From Maratus speciosus (taxonomy: Eukaryota; Arthropoda; Arachnida; Araneae; Salticidae), in the NCBI GenBank assembly GCA_963932465.1, contig OZ010791.1, positions 320,660,283-320,724,282 on the forward strand: 64,000 bases of DNA, in the 5' to 3' direction. The notes below the pieces were generated by a model. That model saw nothing but the letters and a program-made list of their open reading frames with translations. It was not told where the DNA came from and ran no database searches. This document shows positions 1 to 11,833 of the stretch, one piece after another. Made by a program: the position numbers and the translations under genes. Each line of letters begins with the position of its first letter. Position 1 is the stretch's first letter.

Positions 1-2820
1 TATATTTATGCGAACTGTTCACATGTGCCCCCATCTCCCCTACGCTTTCTTCATGTAAATCGTCTAAACAGAATTACCCAATTGAGTTTCACCGTAATGT
101 GGTTTATCTTTAATCGTACTAAAACTACCAATCTGACCACGTGGCTTGTGCGTACTTTGCTAACATGGTAAATAAGTCTAATTTGAAATACAAAAATATT
201 AATCACATTTTCGAAAAAAAGAGGTAAAATAGTTATTAATAATAGAAATCTCATCGTACATTTTGCAAATGACATTAGTTTCTGAATTATAAGTAATCAT
301 TTTTACATTAGCAAAATGTTTTTTAAATGAAGCAAAAGAGCTGATAAATCACATTGCACAAAAATATTTGTAAAGAAAATTATTTTAACAATTAATATTA
401 TTAAATAATAATTTTAGCTCTTAATTACTTTATAACTAATAATAATTTTAACTATTATTATATCGGCTTTATATGCTTTATTTATATCGGCTGCCTTAAA
501 ATAAACTGACGTTCTTTGAAATTCAATAACAAATAAATAGTGATAATTATTTAAGCTTTTTTGCAGTAGGGAAATGTAAGATGGATATTTTCTTTACTAA
601 TCTAACTTTTTTTAATTCTAAATGTCACCTCAATAAATATAAGGATTATACTAAAAGATATTTACGTAATCTGAGCTAAAAATGAAGAGAGATACTAAAG
701 AGAATTAAGAGTGGAAACGAAATGAAGTTTAATCCTTTTTAATGCATTGGTTTGAGTGTTATAAAAGTTTAACAAAGCGCCACACATTCTACCGTTTCTA
801 TTTGAAAATAAAATAAAGAAGCTTAAAGAATCCTGTATTCACACATTGCTCTATTGCAAAAGTAACTTTATTAGCTTTTAACCTTTAATTGTAATTTAAT
901 TTAAATTTCCCAATCCTTTTTAGTATACCCTGCATAAAACAAGTATTAAAATATTTTATGTACTGAAAATGAGTTTCTTTCTCCCAGAATATATAAAAAA
1001 AACTTATAAAACTTATTGAAAAAAAAATCTTGTATATTTTTAAAAATAAGATCAGGCAAAATTTAATTTTATTTCGCTTTTAATATTTCTAAAATGTTAG
1101 TTTTAGCTTCTTTGCTTGCTTTAATACATCTAGTTTTAAAGTTGAGTTGCACACATGCTTATTTTACGCGCTTAGAAAAAAATATATACAAATGTAATTA
1201 GATGATTTATCGATTCACTAAATATCACTTAAATCATTATACCTTTATATTACATATTAAGTTTCTATTAAAAATGGCTAAACACGAAAACAAATCTATT
1301 TTTTATGTAAATAAAATGACGAAAAAAAAATAATGATTTTTCTGAATGCAACAAAAGAAAAATCTTTTAAATTTCACATTAAAAAAAATGTTTTTCTTCA
1401 AAAGTTGTTCCCTGAAAACAAAATATTTTTCTACATACGACCATAATGAAAATTGATCATAAAACTTTTTAAATATTTCATGTTAAAAAGTAACGACAAG
1501 TAAGGATATTTCAATTAACTTGCTTAACATTAATAATGAGCGAAAAATTACATTTATAGCTCATTTTAAATAAATATCGTAAGTCAGTATAAATAGTTAT
1601 ATTTTAAGAGACGTTAATGTCGGGAAAAATCGGTGAAATTTAAAACAAAAATTTTATGTTAAACCGATGAAATATGTTACTTCAACTTAAAAGATTCACC
1701 ATTTTCTGGCCTTTTAAGATTCTGAAGTTTGTTAATGGTGTTTTATTGATAACACAGTGAAAGTAATATACTCTTTTCTAAAAATTAAATTTTCATTTTC
1801 TGTGAAAAATGCTTATAAATTTTTCATTTCATAATATTTCATAACACGTTTTCATTGATCATTAAAATGAGAAGTTTAAAAAAAAATACAGTAGGTTAAA
1901 AATGTAAGATGATAATATTTAAATTTAATTAAAGATGTAAATTTGTATTACATTGTATGATCATGAACTAGAAAACATTTTATATTCAATTTTTACGAGG
2001 TTCAATTTAGTAGATTTTAATTACGTTGGAAATCGGCGTATGCATATGCATATATTCCGAAACGCAGTGCCAAATATTAATTATGACCCAGAACGAGCCC
2101 ATACCATGATAAAAAGAAGTATCAAAATCGAAGCATTTTTCCAAATGTACTCGCTGATAGTCACTAAATACAAACTTTTTTCTGTAAGCGAGTTAATAAA
2201 AAAATGACAATTTGTTGAAAATCCCTTATCATTCAGCTGCTTTTAGAGAACAACTAAACATTAGCTCACTCTAACACCGATATCTTTCTGAATTTTTATG
2301 ATATTTAACTGAATTTTTGTAATAAGTTGCTCCATTGAGTTGACTATTAAATTTTGTAAAAAGATCCCTGTTATCGTTCGTGTATGCGCAGATAAAAATT
2401 ATTGCATACAACTGCTCATATTTCCTAAAACATTTGATATAATTATATTCCAAGTGCACTATATTGTTTCTACTATATTTTGTCAATTTTTCTGAAATCA
2501 GAGTTAAATTTGGTTGAAAACATGCATTTTATAAACAAAAAAAAACTGCAAGTAATTTTTTAATTTTTGTAAAAATATCACTATATATCTATTGTAACAC
2601 AAATGAATACACACTTTATACAATGTCTGCCTATTTATATTCTGTAGCAATAGATCATTTCCTGCATTTTATTTTACAGGGTGATAACAATTATTGTTTT
2701 TGTTCTTCGATTTTGTGTTGACCCCCCCAAATTATCCTGCTTATCAAATCTACATTGATAAATATGAGGTCAAACCTGTTCATTTTAGATGGGTTCGTAA
2801 TTATATAAATACGAAGTATC
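1..2820. other. AT-rich sequence, no gene seen
   Basis: No recognisable coding region, RNA or repeat. The longest open frame (1953-2207, + strand, 84 codons) matches no family I know and is about the length expected by chance in AT-rich DNA. Confidence 0.6.
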
Positions 2821-2825
2821 TATAA

Positions 2826-3330
2826 TCGTTCAGTCCGTCTGTCCGCACATAAGAGAGCAAAAACTACTCAACCGAATGGTCTGAAATTTTAAATATATAA
2901 TTGTTGCAAAATTTTGTCGAGTCATTTTAAATTTTATGAAAATCGGATGCATAGTTTAATTACAGGGAAAGTCATAAGTTTTCCGTTACATTACGGCCAA
3001 TGGGAATAAATTATTGCAAGTGCATTTAAATGATGTTACAGCCTGCCGAATGGTCTGAAATTTTAAATAGAGAATTGTTGCAAAGTTTTGTCGATTCATT
3101 TCAAGTTTTATGAAAATCGGATGTATAGCTTAATTACAGGGACAGTCAAAATTTCCCGTTACATGACGGCCAATGGGAAAAAAATATTTCAAGTGCATTT
3201 TAATGATGTTACATCCTTTAGAACAGAATGAAATGGACAAGCACTTATTGAAGTGCATTAAAATATACATTCCGTATAATATACGGTGCAGAAATATTTG
3301 TGAAACTACTTATATACGTCGCACCTCATT
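2826..3330 (-). repeat. Dispersed repeat P, copy 1 (minus orientation)
   Basis: Contains two tandem units about 174 bp apart, each starting with CCGAATGGTCTGAAATTTTA (2872 and 3046) and containing TTACAGGGA followed by a degenerate CGTTACAT block. The left edge carries CAGTCCGTCTGTCCG. Related copies lie at 4380-5115 and 17560-18425 on the other strand and at 36062-36960 on this strand. No coding capacity. The CAGA/GTCT-type edge is common in interspersed arthropod repeats; the class is unresolved. Confidence 0.6.
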
Positions 3331-3334
3331 TGCC

Positions 3335-4290
3335 ACGTTTGACGAGCAATTTCCAACTTGTTAATTCTTAAATTCGAGAAGAATCTGACACGTATATTTC
3401 TAAATATTGGACAAAAAGTCTAAAATTGAAAGTGATCATTAATGACCGCATAATGTATATATTCATATGTTTCTGTATATCCTGTTCATGCATAAACTCT
3501 AAAAATCTAAAAATCTCTAAAGTCATTTTCTTCTTGTGTGACTGTGTGTTTTAACATCACCTTGAACAAAATAATGAGACATAGTGACAAATATTTTCTT
3601 ATCATGTATGGTGTAAAATAAAAAGACAAAAAATATAGATATATAATACATAGAAAGATGAAATTATTTCAAAAATGTATCTTAAAATGTATCACAAACA
3701 TATAAATATGCCGTAAGAAGTATAAAAAATAATTTCCCATCATTTATCTTTCGATGATTTTTTTAAGCATAAAAAGAAACAATATTTTGGAGAAAAATGC
3801 ATTGGTAAATCTTGGAAAGAATATTATTTATTTGTTTATGTTTTCCCGTGTTTATAAAATCCTATAAAGGATGAGAAATTTTTTTTATAAATACAATATC
3901 TTACATTCAGATAATATGTAACGAGTTTCATTTTTTTTCGTATCTTTGATATTTAAAAAGTTGTATGTTGCAGCAAATACTTTTTACATAATGTACTGAA
4001 TTTGAGGTAAACAAACCTTTGTTTTAATATTACCATTATATATTGTACTATTCAAAGTATTTTTAATCTATACGAAAGTAAATTTCTATAACAGTTGAAT
4101 AAACATTTTTGAAAATAAGTAAAACAATTTTGAAATTCAATTTAATAAATGAATTTGAAACATAATATTAATTATTGAAATTTGAAAACTTTGATTCTTT
4201 ATTTTAAACAGTTATAGTATCATGATTTTGTATAACAAAATATTATGAAATTAAAATCTTGCCACTAAAAAATTCAGTTCATTTGGAAAG
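3335..4290. other. AT-rich sequence, no gene seen
   Basis: No ORF, RNA or structured repeat could be supported here. Confidence 0.5.
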
Positions 4291-4379
4291 TGAATGAAAA
4301 CAATAGATTTTTCGTACTTCTGAATATACTCCAAAATGGTTTGTTGAGCCAAGTTGAGCTTTTCTGCAATCTCCGACAC

Positions 4380-5115
4380 TTAAACAAGAACAAAAAATCA
4401 TTCGTCCAGAATAGATTATGAAACAGTTTCCAATACATTCTGAATACTGTACATCAATAGTTCGAACCGCATCATAGTCTGATTGTGTATCCATGTAAAT
4501 GATCTACAGATTTGTATTTGTACTGCATCGTATTCTGAAAGTTACACCAATTAAACGCATAGTACAGTTTAAAATTTTCATTCAACAATTTCCGCCAATA
4601 AACGTAAATGTACTCTATATCCTTTGTGTATCCCTGTATATGATCTACAGAATTTATACTCACCAAGTAATATGCAAAAATCGTTAAATTTTTAAAACCC
4701 GTACCACAACGGGAAAGCACTGCCAGCAATTATGCTTTATGGGCAGTACTGTAATTATGCTTCATGTGCAGTACTGTAGGAAAATCCTTTTGCATATCCC
4801 GGTAAATGAACAATAAATTATATGAACACCAGATTCTGCAATAAGCACATGTACCTAAGTCATATAGATAGTTTCAATACGTCTAAAGTAGTGTAGAATA
4901 TTTAAAATACACCACATCAATTTTTCCCGATAGGCGGTAAAGTAATGAAATGAAAGAGTCCCTGTAAATGATCCGTAAGTGTTACACACTTCATTTTCAA
5001 TACCGAACCTACCACAGTAAATTCCAATAACATATATCAATTTCATGCTAATATCGCTATATTTACGCGAATTAGATCACGGACAAACGGACAGACAGAC
5101 AAACTATTTCATAAA
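4380..5115 (+). repeat. Dispersed repeat P, copy 2
   Basis: Successive degenerate units each contain a CCTGTATATGATCTACAG-like box (around 4485, 4630 and 4960). The right end runs into ATTTACGCGAATTAGA and then GGACAAACGGACAGACAGAC. The order and spacing match 17560-18425. Short ORFs on both strands are not conserved between copies, so the repeat is treated as non-coding. Confidence 0.6.
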
Positions 5116-5119
5116 CACT

Positions 5120-5570
5120 TTTCAACTTTGTTGCAATGTATTAAAAATTATCTTGCTATATCATGGTCTTAACAATATCATCATTGATGAAAGACGGCCG
5201 CTCAGAAAGCAGCGCATCATTGAGGTCGAACTACTTAAAAATTTTCGGGCTCTGCACGTTCTTCTCGAAACTACATCTGCGTGAAAAACGTCCACTAAAG
5301 TTGGACACGCTTCTGTAACATTTCATGCTTGTTAGAATTTGTAAAATATACAATGTCGTAATGAACTTAATCAGTAACCATGTTTAAACGATCGAGTCTT
5401 ACTTAATAATGACATGAAACACTTTTGTTTCAGTTAATTTAGAAGAGCACGTGTGTATAAATGCAATGATAAAGAAGGAGAGCCATACATGTCTCAAATG
5501 AACTGGTGCATGTATGTTTAAACTTGAAATAACGTTATAGGACTGAATATTCTAGAAGACCTGATATATA
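5120..5570. other. Unassigned spacer
   Basis: Spacer between repeat P and the Tc1-like end. An open frame reads through it from 5045 to 5284 but resembles no known protein. Confidence 0.4.
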
Positions 5571-5774
5571 TACTGTGGTGGCAAAAATTGTGGACATTTT
5601 TGGGAATTTTCATGTTTTATAACTTTGTGTGCTTGAAGAATATACTAAATTTCACTTAAATACAAATGTATATATATGAAATTCAGGGAAATTTAATGTA
5701 GAATTTAATTTAAAAAAATAATGTAAATATCTGCATTACAAAAAAAGTTGCGCTTACAAAAAATAAGACCTATC

Positions 5775-6293
5775 TTATATTTCATTGTATTTTAAAGTTC
5801 CACTTATACAATCAATATTTAGTAGGATAACGCTTGTTTTTATTACAGCTTCACAGCGTCTTTTCATTTCAAGAACTAGTGTTTGCAGTTCATCCTTTTT
5901 AATCACATGATTCCAAGAATCAATTATAGCTTCAATAAGTTGCGTTTTATTAGATAGACGCTTTTTTTTTTTTGTACAAGGATTTTCAAACGTCGCCAAG
6001 AAATTTTCTAAATGATTCATATGAGGACTGTTTTCTGGCCAGGGTAATAATTGTATGATTTTATTTTTAAACCATTCTTTGCATATTTTTGTCGTATGTC
6101 ATGGAGCTGAATCCTGCTGAAAGATAAATGATTGGGGAAGAGGTCCCTGAAGGAAGGTATCTATTTTGGTTCCAGGATAGTTTCTTTGTATTGTTTTTGC
6201 TTTCAGAATGCTATTAATCACTTGAATGCGGCCCACACCATCTGCAGACTTACAGGTTTAAATCATGACATTTGTAGGATTCTTTGTAGTTGG
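5775..6293 (-). pseudogene. Tc1-like transposase, catalytic C-terminal half, decayed
   Basis: In frame with the fused ORF but after its stop, the minus strand encodes Tc1 landmarks: SADGVGRIQVINSILKAKT, FIFQQDSAP, then LLPWPENSPHMNHLEN and RRCEAVIKT. Spacing between the Asp of QQD and the Glu of LEN is 34 residues, the Tc1 DD34E pattern. In-frame stops interrupt it, one replacing the Cys of the SAPCHT box. The last 81 codons (5775-6020) are open and correspond to the family C-terminus. It would be a cut-and-paste transposase moving DNA at TA sites; this copy is inactive. Confidence 0.8.
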
Positions 6294-6464
6294 TTAAATG
6301 CAATCAGGATGCAGCTCTTCCCTTACTCTACGTCTCATATGTATTCGCCCGCCTTTTTTCATACCCTTTAGAGTCCTGAACTTCTGTAGAGCTACTGGTG
6401 CAGAATCACCGTTCTTGTAATAAAACTTTACAAGCAGAGAGCGGTCCTTCATTGAGACACTCAT
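6294..6464 (-). pseudogene. Fused ORF: DUF4817-type N-terminus plus Tc1 segment
   Basis: A 56-codon frame starts at an ATG at 6464 and stops with TAA at 6294. Residues 1 to about 38 (beginning MSVSMKDRSLLVKFYYKNGD) match the N-terminal helix-turn-helix part of mariner-like DUF4817 transposases, which binds the element ends. The following residues (RRRVREELHPDC) match the segment of Tc1 transposases just before the second catalytic Asp region. The junction is in frame with no intervening stop. The region between the two segments in either parent (the rest of the DNA-binding domain and the first catalytic Asp) is missing, so the product could not catalyse transposition. Confidence 0.65.
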
Positions 6465-6724
6465 GGCGAACGTCTGAGATGCAAAATGAGGAAACGCCGT
6501 TTACCCAACACCTGAAATAGCTGTGAGCATGCCAGATCTTTTAATTTACATCTTATGACACTTACAGCGCCATCTGTCACTAAAATTTGGAACTTTTTTT
6601 TGGTTCATGTTCTGTCCCCCTTCTCCAATAATACGCCGTTCAATTTTGACGTCATTTTAACCAGTGGTTCGTTTTTTAAAGCGTTTTGAAACTCAAACTT
6701 TAATTATAATCACCCTGTATATTG

Positions 6725-8100
6725 AAAATAACTATAGTACCTTGAATAACTGGTATGTTTTAAAAGGAAATGCTTGTTATTTCACTAAGGTATACCTTCT
6801 CTGTGAATACTTCAATATATTTTTATGAATGTTTCGCAAAATTTCAAGATTAAAAGTTTATCAAAGAAGAAACGTTTGATGCTTTGTTTTATTATGTATA
6901 AAAATAAATGCATCTTATAATATCTCATCATTCTCTCGTAAAATTTATATTTATAACAAAAACAAAAACACTTTATAAGACTCCCCACCTTTTCATTGCT
7001 AGAATATGACTAATTTTTAAAAGCAGAAAAACCAACGTTTAAAATGCACAAATAATATATGAAAAGCAGCAACAAAAATTTTAAACGTTGGTTTTTCTGC
7101 TTTTAAATATTGTTGCACAAAGGCTTTATTTGCTATTTTTATATGACTAATTTTGTTAATCATTGATCCAATCATATACATAAATAAGTATAAGGCAACC
7201 AAATTAAGACAAAATTATTTCATTAACTGTCTTCGAGTAAAAAGTCTACCTGAAATTTTTGAAAAATATTATTTGAAACTAATTTTGAAATGAAATTGTT
7301 TAGTTTATACAAGTTTTAATCCATTACCAGGCTGTTATTATTCGAATTAACCAAGCGATAATGATTTAATTATTAACCGTGCTTTTAATTATTACTCAAT
7401 TTTAATCGAAAGTATTTTTTCACATGAAATAAAGAATAGTCTGCTGAATATATATATATATATATTTTTTTACTCATTGCTCATTCACTGTAAACTTTCT
7501 TTGAAATTACCTTAATTATGGAATTTGCAATTAAATTTAATGTTTTGTCTTGTTTTTAATGCATTGTTTTATCTCCAGATATTTCTTTTTTATTTAGTAA
7601 ATTTGAAAAACTTTAAACAAAACCTAACTTATAAAAAGTCTTTTGTGCTCAAAATTGAATATATTTTATTCACCTAGTATGGCCTGATTTAAAAAAAAAA
7701 ATGGATAAAAAAGTTTACTTACAATAGTTTGCTTTTTTGTTGTTGCCATTTATTTCATGACAAAGTAAATTCCTCTTATAGGTAGTGTACCAGAAGAAAG
7801 CTCATCTTTTAGCATGATTAAAGTTAAATATACTTTTTTATACACAAGTTTCTTAGTATATAAATTATTTTGTTAGGTATCTCTTTCCTCAATCTTTTCT
7901 TAATTAAAATCAGTACTAACGAAACGAAATCTGACACTAATGGACAACTATGGCCAACTAATGGACAATTTGAAAATTTAAGTTAAAATTTTAACATATA
8001 TGAATATTAATCAATGCTTATTTTTGCGATGTTTACTATTTACACTGCTTAAATTATTTTTTTCTTTAAAAAATAAGATGTACTTCATACATAAACTAGT
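6725..8100. other. AT-rich sequence, no gene seen
   Basis: Apart from a perfect hairpin (7016-7107) and a short TA run near 7447, no feature is supported. Confidence 0.5.
7016..7107. repeat. Perfect 30-bp inverted repeat
   Basis: Arms at 7016-7045 and 7078-7107 are exact reverse complements (core AGCAGAAAAACCAACGTTTA) separated by 32 nt. A perfect 30-bp stem stands out in a region of decayed repeats and suggests a recent inverted duplication. A transcript could fold into a long hairpin, but nothing else marks it as a microRNA precursor. Confidence 0.7.
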
Positions 8101-8104
8101 ATGT

Positions 8105-9327
8105 TGTGGCCATCACAAAACTTTCTTCTATATAAATCACGTAAATTAAATCATTTAAATAGTAAAAGAAATTACATCAATTTAGAACCAATTCGTATGA
8201 AAGTATACCTGAATTTGAAGTTTGATGAAAATTCGCGCATTACTTATTGAGATAGAGCTGTAGGGGAAATTCTGAAAAATGCAACATAGCAGCGCCACCT
8301 GTTGAGCGATTTGCACCAAAACACAAACAGCACTAATTCATATTAAGGTATACCGGAATCTGAAGTTTGATGAAAATCGGTGCATTAGTTCTGGAGCTAG
8401 AGCTATTGTAGATATCACAAAAATGCAGCACAGCAGCGCCACCTGTTGAGCGATTTACACGAAAAGGTACAAAACATCAATTAATGTCAAGGACTAACTG
8501 AATCTGAAGTTTGATGAAAATCCGTGCATTAGTTCTGGACATTGAGCTATTGTGAAAATCGTGAAAAATGCTGCATAGCAGCGCCACCTGTTGATCGATT
8601 TACACCAAAACATAAACAGCACTAATTCATATCCAGGTATACCTAAATCTGAAGTTTGTTGAAAACCCAAGCATTGGTTCTTGAGATAGAGCTATTGCGG
8701 AAATCTCAAAAAATGCAGCTTAGCAGCGCCACCTGTTGAGCGATTTACACCACAAGGGGCAAAACGCCAATTCATGTCAAGCACTAACTGAATCTGAAGT
8801 TTGATGAAAATCCGTGCATTATGTCTTGAGATTGAGCTATTACGAAAATCGTGTAAATGCTGCAAAATGCAGCATATCAGCGCCATCTGTTGGGCGATTT
8901 GCACCAAAACTTTACCAGCACCAATTCATATCAAGGATTAACGGAATCTGAAGTTTTATAAAAATCCCTGCATTAGTTCTTGAGATAGAGCTTTTGTGGA
9001 AATCCTGCAAAATGCTACATAGAAGCGCCACCTGCAGGGCGATTTACACCAAAAACTACTCAGCACCAATCTATATCAGGGACTACCTGAATATAACTTT
9101 TTATTAAATTCCGTGCATTAGTTCTTGAGATAGAGCGCCCACAAAATTTGTGTCACATACAGACAGACGGACAGCAGACAGACAGACAGACAGACTCACA
9201 GACAGACATTTTGTAAAAACATGTTTTTTGGAATCTCTGACCCATAAAACGTGTAAATCCGTCGAAAACTAGAATTCGAAAATTTTCATGAAACCAATAC
9301 TTTCTTCTTGTCAAGATAGAAGAAAGT
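8105..9327 (+). mobile_element. Non-coding tandem-repeat element with terminal hairpin (family 2)
   Basis: Six monomers of about 145 bp, marked by AGCGCCACCTGTTGAGCGAT or variants at 8291, 8435, 8580, 8725, 8879 and 9024. The left end has a short preface (TGTGGCCATCACAAA) and then ACTTTCTTCTAT. The right end has a CAGA-rich tract (9157-9210) and finishes in a hairpin at 9299-9327 whose stem is the same ACTTTCTTCT / AGAAGAAAGT. An inverted copy at 26291-26829 shares the same left end, which supports the boundary. No transposase is encoded. Preface, subterminal repeat, tandem core and terminal hairpin fit non-autonomous Helentron-type (HINE) elements; that classification is inference. Confidence 0.65.
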
Positions 9328-9334
9328 AAAAATA

Positions 9335-10735
9335 TGTTTATCATAGAAAAAGCATTGCATAATCCATATTATACATGAATTTAGTGCTCTGATGCTTTAG
9401 TTATATTTAGATGAAGAAAAATGTATGGGGAAAAGTATTGCAAGTATATGTAACTCATTTTGCCTATAAAAACTCAACCCCTTAAATTTATTTTATGATA
9501 TGCTAAATATTTTTTTATGTCTTATATTCCATTATCATTACCTAAAATGGTGATTTAAAAAATTACATAAAATCATTTTATGTTACTTTTTAATGGAAAT
9601 TGTATTCTTTAGAAATAAAACAGTTGAAAAAACTTGCTGCCTGTAACAAATTTCCGTTTGGTTGCAGTATTTAAGGGAAATTTTATTAACAAGAATTTCT
9701 ATACTAGTGTAACACTATCTGTTTCACCTCTGCAAGTCTACTTAGACAAAATACTATTTTGATCAAAATATTATTTATCATGGATTGTGTTTTATATTTG
9801 TAATTTATTCCTTAATATTGAGTTAATGTGTATTTGGGAATGAATCATTAATTTATCTGGTAACTTTGTAATAGGTAAATATTCACACGTTTTACAAACG
9901 TTGTATGAATTTTTAAAAAATCTATAGATCGAACTTTATGATTAAAAAGATTTTCCTTATTGAAAAGAAAATGTGTTAGATTTCTGCCAAAGCTTAAACA
10001 TTCGAATCATGTGAAAAATCCTCAGCCATTAGAAAGGGTAAGTTCAGTAGGCTTAGAATTGGTGCGTAAGTGTGGGGGGGAGGAAGAAAAAGTACAAGTA
10101 AACTAATTTTATTGAAAGTATAAAATTCCGAATTAAATAAATACTACGGTTCAACACACATGTAGCTTAAAGGTTAAAGCATTTCTTTAGAAAACAATAG
10201 ATTCTGGTCTGGTGCAGGAATGTTACAATGACTTTAAGATATTTTATTATTTAAAAGGGTTTGCAACCTCTTTTTGCGAATCTCGACTATATAATTCATT
10301 AATCATGATTTGTATATCTCTCTGAAATAAACATGATTTTCAAATTATGTACCTGAAATTGCATTGCACCAGCATTGTTACATATTATTAGTATTAATGA
10401 TTAGATCGTATTTTTTAATTGATAGTGCTTTTTTAAGAGTAATTAAAAAATGTTTGCTTTAGAAGAAATAAAATGCTTCTCGTTTTCGATCATTTTCGAA
10501 AAAATATACATTGTGCAAAAATCTGTTATTTTCTAGTAAAATGTCTGAATTTTTAATTTTTTTTTTTTTTTTTTTTGAACGAAAGTAAACATATTTTGTG
10601 ACTATGTCATAATATAGTGAATATGGATTTGAAGTATCTCCATTACAGACAATTATGCGATCATCTTTTACCAATCACGTGATAACCTAACAAAAACAAA
10701 AAAGCTTTTTCTCAATGGAGGGTATTCCATCTACG
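9335..10735. other. AT-rich sequence, no gene seen
   Basis: Contains a 20-nt T run near 10557 that creates a lysine run in a spurious minus-strand frame. Nothing else is supported. Confidence 0.5.
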
Positions 10736-10738
10736 TTT

Positions 10739-10901
10739 TGATCACGTGGTCAAGGTAAAAACTCTTAGAGTAAAGAAGGGAAGGCTCCGTAGCCGTAATG
10801 AAAAACCCTCGCCAACCAGTGAAACAGTTCATGCAGAAAGCAGTAGTAGGCTCCCTTCTTATTAGTTAGAAGTTCTTTGGGTAAGTTACCGGTATCACGT
10901 G
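10739..10901. repeat. Imperfect palindrome with CACGTG at both ends
   Basis: Outer arms TCACGTGGTCAAGGTAA (10742) and the reverse complement of TTACCGGTATCACGTGA (to about 10899) pair imperfectly. Inner arms AAGAAGGGA (about 10776) and TCCCTTCTT (about 10853) also pair. A third CACGTG lies at about 10676. The block is more GC-rich than its surroundings. It may be a short MITE or a cluster of E-boxes. No reading frame in it is convincing. Confidence 0.45.
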
Positions 10902-10904
10902 ACG

Positions 10905-11830
10905 TTTTTCAGTCTCGAACCCAGATTTGGAATAAAGTCCATTTTTTCGTTCACCTCCTATTTAATACTGCAAGAGCTATTTTTAAGGTGTTACCGCCCC
11001 GCCCCCCGTTTTTCAAATCCAAATAATATGCAAATACAAATATTTAAAATAAAAAAAGATCTGGCGCCAAAATTGTTTTTGAAGATGTAATGTATAAAAC
11101 AGCTTTCTTTCAATTTGACATCTGATCAATTTTTCTCTTTTATATTCCTGAATTTTTCTAATGGGCAGTATGCATTTATAGATATTTTTAACTTTAATTA
11201 CAAATAGGAAATGAAGACGAAAAAATGTCCCCTTTCTTCATTTCCAAATGCCTTAAGATGTAAGATTTGAGACATACATCCTCATCAAACGAAACAGAGA
11301 CGCGTTAAAAAGAGTTTACTGTATTTGTGAAAATAAGATACAAAACAATGTGTTATTGAATCTAAATACTTTTATTGCTCTTTTACGTTACATAAACTGC
11401 ATTTTTATGTTTCGTTTCACACTACATTAAATAATTATGAAATAACTTTTAAATAAATTAAATAATCGTCAATAATTTGATTAATTAGTAATTAATAATT
11501 ATTTGCTATTAAATAATAATTATTGTTAATTAATAATTCATGTAATTACTCATAATTATCAATAATCTTAAATTGTACATTTATAAAATTATAATCTTTT
11601 TTTTTTATCAAAGTTGAGCAAAAGCTTCCGTTAATTCTCGATAATTATTCGGTTTATAAAGTGTGATTCTGCGATTAGCTTATTAATTTTCAATTACACA
11701 GTTTTTTATGTTCCATAAAAGGTCTTCCTTTTATTCATGTTTAAAAAATATATGTTACGAGTTCGAAAAAATTACAATTCACGTTTGATAGTTGAATAAT
11801 CTCATAAGCATATTGTGCGTCAGCTAGAAC
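10905..11830. other. AT-rich sequence, no gene seen
   Basis: Includes a block of TTAATAATTA-type low-complexity sequence around 11450-11580. No gene supported. Confidence 0.5.
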
Positions 11831-11833
11831 ATT

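Larger units (their letters stand above)
5573..6720 (-). mobile_element. Chimeric Tc1/mariner-type relic with mismatched ends
   Basis: The two ends come from different families. The left end (5573, after a TA) reads CTGTGGTGGCAAAAATTGTG, a Tc1-type terminus. The right end, read on the minus strand from 6720, is ATACAGGGTG then ATTATAATTAAAGTT, the same terminus as the DUF4817-type MITE at 56628-57539. The coding part is chimeric in the same way: a DUF4817-type N-terminus (6294-6464) continues in frame into Tc1 catalytic-domain sequence. A deletion or recombination that joined two elements is the simplest reading. The element carries stops and is dead. Confidence 0.7.

Noticed and set aside
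8105..9180. CRISPR-like regularly spaced repeats
   Set aside because: The whole 145-bp unit is repeated with no unique spacers, and the context is eukaryotic.
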